Below, one piece after another: positions 59,364 to 64,000 of a stretch of DNA of 64,000 nt. The translations under genes were made by a program, and so were the position numbers. The DNA is taken from positions 4,836,001 through 4,900,000 of the forward strand of contig NZ_AP022608.1 in NCBI RefSeq assembly GCF_010728925.1, written 5' to 3'. Source of the stretch: Mycolicibacterium gadium (GTDB taxonomy: Bacteria > Actinomycetota > Actinomycetes > Mycobacteriales > Mycobacteriaceae). Below the pieces are notes generated by a model, which saw only the letters and a list, made by a program, of their open reading frames with translations, had not been told where the DNA came from and searched no databases. Position 1 is the first letter of the stretch, and every line of letters starts with the position of its first letter.

Positions 59364-60097
59364 GTAGCGGCTCCGGCCGCGACATCAGACGCGGGAGGCT
59401 CTGGCAACTCGGCCAATATCGTTTCACCGCCGAGGGCGCGCTGGCCGAGGGAGACCAGGACGTTGGAGCCGGCGGGCAGGTAGGTGTCGAGCCGAGATCC
59501 GAATCTGATCAGGCCATAGGTGTCGCCCATCGCGAGTTTGTCGCCCACCTTCGTGTCACACACGATGCGGCGGGCCACCAGGCCGGCGATCTGCACGGCG
59601 ACCACCTGCGCACCTTCTGGGCTGCGGATGACGACGCTGTTTCGTTCGTTGAGTTCGCTGGCGGCCTCGAGTTCGGCCGAATGAAACTTCCCTGGCCGGT
59701 GGGAGACCGCGACCACCTCACCGCCTATGGGGGCGCGCTGCACGTGGGCGTCCAAGATCGACAAGAAGATGCTGACCCGCGGTAATGGCGTTGAGGGCAG
59801 GCCGAGTTCGGCGGGGGGCACCGCCTCCTGAATGAGGCAGATCAGCCCGTCTGCGGGCGCTACGACAAGGCCGGGGCGGGTTGGTGGCACCCGCGGCGGG
59901 TGCCGGAAGAACGCCGCGTTGGCCGCGGCGGACGTGAGTCCTGCGCGCCGCAGCCAGCGGCTGCGGTACCCGAGCGCGGCGACCGCGAGGCTCGCGCCGA
60001 CGAACGGTAGGCCCGCCGGGTGCATCGGAGGTATGGAGGAGCGCACCAGCGCGGCGAACCGTGCCGGGCCGGATTGAATGTCGGGGCGTCTGGCCAT
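59360..60097 (-). CDS. psd: Phosphatidylserine decarboxylase proenzyme
   Basis: 245 residues, the short actinobacterial form. The pyruvoyl-forming cleavage site is the Gly-Ser of LIRFGSRLD near residue 206, where the chain is cut to give the alpha and beta subunits. Other motifs are [33 protein letters not shown] and NERNSVVI. An N-terminal hydrophobic region ([18 protein letters not shown]) may associate with the membrane. Produces phosphatidylethanolamine. The first gene of psd-pssA-AAA; TAGAAT lies 9 nt upstream of the ATG. Confidence 0.93.
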   Translation of the reverse strand: MARRPDIQSGPARFAALVRSSIPPMHPAGLPFVGASLAVAALGYRSRWLRRAGLTSAAANAAFFRHPPRVPPTRPGLVVAPADGLICLIQEAVPPAELGLPSTPLPRVSIFLSILDAHVQRAPIGGEVVAVSHRPGKFHSAELEAASELNERNSVVIRSPEGAQVVAVQIAGLVARRIVCDTKVGDKLAMGDTYGLIRFGSRLDTYLPAGSNVLVSLGQRALGGETILAELPEPPASDVAAGAAT

Positions 60098-60106
60098 CGT
60101 GGGCCG

Positions 60107-60112
60107 ATTCTA
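60107..60112 (-). promoter_or_regulatory. -10 box of the psd operon
   Basis: Minus-strand TAGAAT, 9 nt before the ATG at 60097; transcription would start 2-3 nt before the start codon, so the mRNA is nearly leaderless. Confidence 0.5.
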
Positions 60113-60137
60113 CGGGCGCGACGTGCCGCCAATGGAG

Positions 60138-61361
60138 CTATGCCAGGTCCCAGATGTGAACAGTGGATCCACCGGCGAGTTCGCCGATTTCCTCATCGAT
60201 CTCCAACAGACAGTTCGCCGACGCGAGCCAGCGCAGGTGGTGTGACGCGGGCGGTCCGTAACTGGTGACCGTGCCCGCTGCCGAATCGAACACTCCGCGG
60301 CGGAATTGCCGCTTCCCCCGCGGTGACGTGAGGTCCTCGGTCAGGACGGCGGTACGCCGCGGCCGATCGGGATGGGGCAGCCCCATCGCACTTCGCACCG
60401 GAGCGCGCAGGAACACCTCGAAAGACACCAGCGCGCTGACCGGGTTGCCCGGCAGCGTGATGATCGGCGTGCCGTCCACGACGCCAGAGCCCTGTGGCAT
60501 GCCGGGCTGCATCGCGACCTTGACGAACTCCACCCCGCCGGCCAGGCCCGATGTCGCCGACCCTCCGGCTCCGAGCGCGTCCTTGACGACCTCATAGGCG
60601 CCGGCGCTCACCCCGCCCGTCGTGATGATGAGGTCGGCGTCGCGCATGTGACGGGTCAGCGCGTCGCGAAACGCGGCGACGTCGTCTCCGGTCGTCGGTG
60701 ACGCGACCACCTCGGCCCCGGCCTCGCGCAACGCCGCGGCCAGCATCACCGCGTTGGATTCGTAGATCTGTCCAGGCTGCAGTGGCGTGCCGGGCGGTAC
60801 GAGTTCGGATCCGGTCGACATCACCAGCACCCGCTGCCTTGGAATGACCGTCAGCTCACCCAATCCGAGCGCCGCGGCCAGCCCCACCGCCGCGGGGGTG
60901 ATGACCTGCCCTGCCCGCAGCACGGTGGTGCCCGAGGTGACGTCCTCGCCCGCACGTCGAATGTGTTGGCCGGGTTTGGCACTCGCGCGGATCTCGACGG
61001 TGTCGGTCGCGGCGTTGGTGGCCTCGACCGGCACCACAGCGGTAGCGCCCTGTGGCAGCGGTGCGCCGGTCATGATCCGGTGTGCGGTCCCCGATGTGAG
61101 GGTGAGCGGGTCGGTGCGGCCGGCCGGAATGTCCTCGGCGACCGGCAGCAGCACGGGCCGTTCCGCCGTGGCGGTCGAGATGTCCTCGGCCACAACGGCA
61201 TAGCCGTCCATTGCGGAGTTGTCGAAACCGGGCAGCGACAGCGGCGCCACCACGTCATCGGCCAGAACCAGCCCCAGCGAGTCGGCGAGCGCGACGGTGA
61301 TCGGCGTCCGGCGGCGGATCAGACCGGCGACGACACGCTGATGCTCCTCGACGGACCGCAT
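60138..61361 (-). CDS. moeA: Molybdopterin molybdenumtransferase MoeA
   Basis: 407 residues from ATG 61361, which overlaps the SDR stop in TGATG. MoeA domains in order: SVEEHQRVV, LPGFDNSAMDGYAV (domain I substrate loop), RIMTGAPLPQGATAVVPVE, VLVMSTGSELVPPG, IITTGGVSAGAYEVVKDAL (MoCF_biosynth, GGVSxG), and PGNPVSALVSFEVFLRAP, with the small C-terminal beta domain. It inserts molybdate into adenylated molybdopterin in the cytoplasm. By position it corresponds to moeA2 (Rv0438c). No other cofactor gene is nearby. Confidence 0.94.
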   Translation of the reverse strand: MRSVEEHQRVVAGLIRRRTPITVALADSLGLVLADDVVAPLSLPGFDNSAMDGYAVVAEDISTATAERPVLLPVAEDIPAGRTDPLTLTSGTAHRIMTGAPLPQGATAVVPVEATNAATDTVEIRASAKPGQHIRRAGEDVTSGTTVLRAGQVITPAAVGLAAALGLGELTVIPRQRVLVMSTGSELVPPGTPLQPGQIYESNAVMLAAALREAGAEVVASPTTGDDVAAFRDALTRHMRDADLIITTGGVSAGAYEVVKDALGAGGSATSGLAGGVEFVKVAMQPGMPQGSGVVDGTPIITLPGNPVSALVSFEVFLRAPVRSAMGLPHPDRPRRTAVLTEDLTSPRGKRQFRRGVFDSAAGTVTSYGPPASHHLRWLASANCLLEIDEEIGELAGGSTVHIWDLA

Positions 61362-62272
61362 CAGACTCCGAAAATCACGCCGGTCAGTTCCTCGGACACC
61401 GTCCACAACCGACGCTGGATCGCCTCGTCGTGTGATTGTGCGCTCGAGGCAACCACTTTGGGGTTTCCCTTCGCCTCGCCGATGCCGTCAGGGCCGTAAT
61501 ACTGGCCGCCCTGTGCGCCCGGATCGGTGGCGGCGCGAAGGGTCGGCAACGCGCCCATCTCAGCGGGTTGGGCCACGACCTTCCACAGCGAATCCGGGAT
61601 GAAGCCCGGCAGGTGCCGCATGAGTTCGGTGTCGGAGAAGCCAGGGTGCGCGGCGAGCGCGACGGTTGGGGCGCCCTTGGCCGCGAGCCGACGCTGCAAC
61701 TCGTAGGTGAACATCAGGTTGGCGAGCTTGGACTGACCGTAGGCCTTGACGCGGTTGTAACTGCGCTCCCAGTTCAGGTCGTCGAAACGGATCTTCGCCA
61801 TGATCCGGTGACCGACGCTGCTGACCGTCACCACGCGAGAACCGTCGACTCCGATCAGGTTGTCGAGCAACAGGCCGGTGAGCGCGAAGTGGCCGAGGTG
61901 GTTGGTGCCGAATTGCATTTCGAAGCCATCGCTGGTGGCTTCGCGGGACGGCACGTACATCACGCCCGCGTTGTTGATGAGCAGGTCGATGCGCGGATAA
62001 GCCGACCGCATTTCCTCGGCGGCCTTGCGGGTGTTGTCCAGCGACGACAGGTCGAGTTCCTGCAGGGTGACCTGGGCATTGGGGTGTGTGCCCTGGATGC
62101 GCTGCAGGGCCTCGTTGCCCTTGTCGAGGTTGCGCACCGCCATGACGACATGCGCACCCTTGCCGGCGAGGAGGGCCGCGGTGTCATATCCGAGTCCGCT
62201 GTTCGCGCCGGTGACGATCGCGACGCGACCGGATTGATCGGGGATGTCTGCCGCGGTCCATTTGGCGCTCAT
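61361..62272 (-). CDS. Short-chain dehydrogenase/reductase
   Basis: 303 residues. Classical SDR: VAIVTGANSGLGYDTAALL (cofactor TGxxxGxG), NNAGVMYVP, VVTVSSVGHRI (catalytic Ser) and YGQSK (Tyr-x-x-x-Lys). It resembles retinol-dehydrogenase/WWOX-type and protochlorophyllide-reductase-like members widely found in mycobacteria; the substrate is unknown. First gene of SDR-moeA; a TATGTT -10 box ends 6 nt before the ATG. Confidence 0.93.
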   Translation of the reverse strand: MSAKWTAADIPDQSGRVAIVTGANSGLGYDTAALLAGKGAHVVMAVRNLDKGNEALQRIQGTHPNAQVTLQELDLSSLDNTRKAAEEMRSAYPRIDLLINNAGVMYVPSREATSDGFEMQFGTNHLGHFALTGLLLDNLIGVDGSRVVTVSSVGHRIMAKIRFDDLNWERSYNRVKAYGQSKLANLMFTYELQRRLAAKGAPTVALAAHPGFSDTELMRHLPGFIPDSLWKVVAQPAEMGALPTLRAATDPGAQGGQYYGPDGIGEAKGNPKVVASSAQSHDEAIQRRLWTVSEELTGVIFGV

Positions 62273-62278
62273 GCGATC

Positions 62279-62284
62279 AACATA
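62279..62284 (-). promoter_or_regulatory. -10 box of the SDR-moeA operon (leaderless)
   Basis: Minus-strand TATGTT, 6 nt before the ATG at 62272. Confidence 0.55.
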
Positions 62285-62313
62285 CTGAAGCCCTGCTGTC
62301 TTGCGTCGCCGGT

Positions 62314-62319
62314 TACTTT
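62314..62319 (+). promoter_or_regulatory. -10 box of the nitroreductase-family gene (leaderless)
   Basis: TACTTT, 6 nt before the ATG at 62326. Together with 62279-62284 it makes a divergent pair within a 53-bp gap. Confidence 0.55.
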
Positions 62320-62325
62320 CGTTCT

Positions 62326-62808
62326 ATGCGAGTGGTTGCGGTGATCATCGGCACGCTGTTCGGTGCGGTCTTGGTGTTGGTGGGGCTGCTGGTGGCCGGC
62401 ATGCGCTGGCAGGTCTCCCCGGTGGTGAACACGGTGCGACGGATGAACCGCTCCTTGACGAATCCGCGGGTGATGCGGACGGCGGGGAGCGCGGGAACAC
62501 AGACGTCGGTCATCGAGCACGTCGGACGTCGTTCGGGCACGACGTATGAGACACCGGTCGACATCATCGAGACCACAACCCGGCTTCTGATCGCGCTGCC
62601 CTACGGCGCGCGCACCGACTGGCTGCGCAATGTGCTGGCCGCCGGTTCCGCCACCGTCGTGTCCGGTGGCGAGCGCATCCCGGTCGAACGGCCCGCCGTC
62701 GTGGCGACCGCCGATGTCGAGGAGGTGGTTCCGGGGCGGACGTTACGAGTGCTTCGGCTGTTCGGGGTACGCCAGTGCCTGAGTCTCGAAAAAAGCGTGA
62801 CCCCGTGA
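62326..62808 (+). CDS. Deazaflavin (F420)-dependent nitroreductase-family protein
   Basis: 160 residues. An N-terminal membrane helix (VVAVIIGTLFGAVLVLVGLLVAG) precedes a split-barrel FDOR-type domain: EHVGRRSGTTYETPVDIIE, LLIALPYGARTDWLRNVLAAGSATV. This pattern is that of the Ddn/PF04075 family, which uses F420H2 made by enzymes such as Fgd1 (also in this window, not linked). The membrane helix suggests action on a lipid or quinone. The substrate is unknown. Overlaps the next gene by 4 nt. Confidence 0.85.
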   Translation: MRVVAVIIGTLFGAVLVLVGLLVAGMRWQVSPVVNTVRRMNRSLTNPRVMRTAGSAGTQTSVIEHVGRRSGTTYETPVDIIETTTRLLIALPYGARTDWLRNVLAAGSATVVSGGERIPVERPAVVATADVEEVVPGRTLRVLRLFGVRQCLSLEKSVTP

Positions 62809-63296
62809 ACGTGTTGAGCATGAGGGATCCCGCGAATGCGCCGAGTCGTAAGGCGCCGCTGGTGTGGGCGCTCGGTGCGCTCATTCCGTGGGCCTTGTTG
62901 GCACTCGCCCAGCTGGTGTGGTTCGTCGTCGACCCCAGCGCGTGGTGGGTGCATGCAGTCGCCGCGGTGACCACGGCTATTTGCGTGCTCCTGTTCGTTG
63001 TGGTGGTTCCGTTGTGGCGCTTCCGAGTTCATCGCTGGGACGTCACCCCCGACGCGGTGTACACGCGCTCGGGATGGCTTGTGCAGGAGCGCCGCATCGC
63101 GCCGATATCGCGGGTGCAGACCGTCGACACCGAACGCGGCCCCCTGGATCGGTTGTTCGGGCTCGCGAACGTGACGGTGACGACGGCGTCGTCGGCCGGT
63201 GCGGTGCGCATCGTGGCCCTTGATGTCGATGTCGCGGACCGCGTCGTCGCCCAACTCACCGACATCGCGGCGATCGGGGCCGAGGACGCGACGTGA
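62805..63296 (+). CDS. PH-domain (bPH2/DUF304) membrane protein, YdbS-like
   Basis: 163 residues from GTG 62805, which overlaps the preceding stop in GTGA; ATG 62820 is an alternative. Two helices (LVWALGALIPWALLALAQLVWF and AVAAVTTAICVLLFVVVVP) are followed by a bacterial PH-like domain: RVHRWDVTPDAVYTRSGWLVQERRIAPISRVQTVDTERGPLDRLFGLANVTVTTASSAG. The pair with the next gene matches the ydbS-ydbT layout; role unknown, perhaps membrane organisation. Confidence 0.85.
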   Translation: MNVLSMRDPANAPSRKAPLVWALGALIPWALLALAQLVWFVVDPSAWWVHAVAAVTTAICVLLFVVVVPLWRFRVHRWDVTPDAVYTRSGWLVQERRIAPISRVQTVDTERGPLDRLFGLANVTVTTASSAGAVRIVALDVDVADRVVAQLTDIAAIGAEDAT

Positions 63297-64000
63297 ATTT
63301 CCCGACCGGCGCCGAGTGGAGTCGGCTGAGTGCCCGCATGCTGCTGGTGCATCCCGTTCACGAGGTGCTGCGCCAGATCCCGGTGATCATCGGGACGGTC
63401 GTGCTGGGCTCTGCCACCGGCAATCCGATGTATGCGGTCGCGGTTCTGGTGGTCACGGTGGGTGTCGGGCTCGCCCGCTGGTTCACCACGAGCTACCGCA
63501 TCGGCCCCGGTGAGGTGCAGCTGCGGAAGGGGATTCTGCAGCGCAAAGTTCTTTCGTTGCCGCGCAACAGGATTCGTTCGGTATCCACCGACGCCAGATT
63601 GCTGCATCGGTTGCTCGGCCTGACCGTGGTGCGGGTCAGCACCGGGCAGGAGGCGATGGGAGACAGTGCTTTCGCGCTCGACGCGGTCGCAGTCGCGGAA
63701 GCGCCGAGGCTGCGCGCCGTGCTGCTGGCCGGATCGTTGGCAGCCGATGAGGACCATAGGGTGACCCCTGGCAGGGTGCTCGCGCGTTGGCACCCGTCGT
63801 GGCTACGCTACAGCCCGCTGAGCTTCACCGGCCTGGCGATGATCGCGGCCGCCGTCGGAATCGCATATCAGGTGGGAGCAGCTGCGGCGCTGCGGGATTC
63901 GCGGATCGAGCAGTCGGGCGCGGCGATCGCCGACCGCTTCGGCGTGGCGGCCGCCATCACCGCCGGGGCGGTCGTGGTGCTCGTCGCGTCCGTCGTGCTG
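63293..64000 (+). CDS. PH-domain (bPH2/DUF304) membrane protein, YdbT-like, cut by window edge
   Basis: Starts at GTG 63293, overlapping the previous stop by 4 nt, and remains open to the end of the window (236 residues visible). An N-terminal membrane-flanked bPH2 repeat: TTSYRIGPGEVQLRKGILQRKVLSLPRNRIRSVSTDARLLHRLLGLTVVRVSTGQ, then a second membrane segment pair near 180-235. YdbT-like proteins carry two or three such repeats; the rest lies outside the window. Confidence 0.85.
   Translation, partial: MNFPTGAEWSRLSARMLLVHPVHEVLRQIPVIIGTVVLGSATGNPMYAVAVLVVTVGVGLARWFTTSYRIGPGEVQLRKGILQRKVLSLPRNRIRSVSTDARLLHRLLGLTVVRVSTGQEAMGDSAFALDAVAVAEAPRLRAVLLAGSLAADEDHRVTPGRVLARWHPSWLRYSPLSFTGLAMIAAAVGIAYQVGAAAALRDSRIEQSGAAIADRFGVAAAITAGAVVVLVASVVL

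Overview
The window is a high-GC actinobacterial chromosome segment, almost certainly from a fast-growing mycobacterium (Mycolicibacterium type). The evidence is the F420-dependent glucose-6-phosphate dehydrogenase, PknG with its GlnH/GlnX partners, VirR, a lipoprotein SodC, LpqL, frequent GTG starts, and many genes with a TANNNT -10 box 6-7 nt before the start codon (leaderless mRNA). From memory, the backbone follows the M. tuberculosis order Rv0406c to Rv0439c: MBL hydrolase, fgd1, pta-ackA, pknG-glnH-glnX, mutT3, thiE, thiO-thiS-thiG, lpqL, alpha/beta hydrolase, thiD, thiC, xthA, GNAT, def, DUF3263, virR, sodC, carboxylate-amine ligase, Lon-N protein, AAA ATPase, pssA, psd, moeA2, SDR. Several blocks are inserted into that order.

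Layout. 1-3.6 kb: end of a GNAT gene, a small membrane protein, an MBL hydrolase divergent from fgd1, then an exo/endonuclease/phosphatase-like protein. 3.6-10.1 kb: an inserted four-gene minus-strand operon with a BcsA-like GT2 synthase, a BcsB-like secreted subunit, a polytopic lipid-sugar-type glycosyltransferase and a membrane protein, apparently a polysaccharide machine of unknown product. 10.4-14 kb: pta-ackA (acetate metabolism) and a STAS protein. 14.2-18.8 kb: pknG-glnH-glnX amino-acid sensing. 18.9-23.6 kb: mutT3, thiE and a TPP-riboswitch-controlled thiO-thiS-thiG operon running on into an SGNH esterase. 24.3-27.3 kb: LpqL and a tandem copy with two altered metal ligands. 27.3-37.1 kb: uracil and amino-acid permeases, a double TetR regulator, a Baeyer-Villiger-type monooxygenase, and thiC-thiD-hydrolase under a second TPP riboswitch. 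37.3-41.2 kb: a DHA2 exporter, xthA and a frameshifted 13E12/HNH gene. 41.3-46.3 kb: GNAT-def, virR, sodC, ligase and Lon-N. 46.3-53.1 kb: a complete Mrp/Mnh cation-proton antiporter operon (A/B fused, C-G) with a methyltransferase at its end. 53.2-56.3 kb: an aromatic-ring-hydroxylase-type FAD enzyme, and a DUF1707 protein and a methyltransferase diverging from a striking inverted-repeat promoter region. 56.3-64 kb: psd-pssA-AAA ATPase, SDR-moeA, a deazaflavin-dependent nitroreductase-family protein, and two PH-domain membrane proteins (the last cut by the window edge).

The genes likely to repay study first are the BcsA/BcsB-like cluster and its lower-GC DNA, the degenerate LpqL copy, the VCP-like ATPase whose first ATPase module has lost Walker residues, and the face-to-face promoters at 55.1 kb. 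No tRNA, rRNA, insertion sequence, prophage or CRISPR array was recognised.
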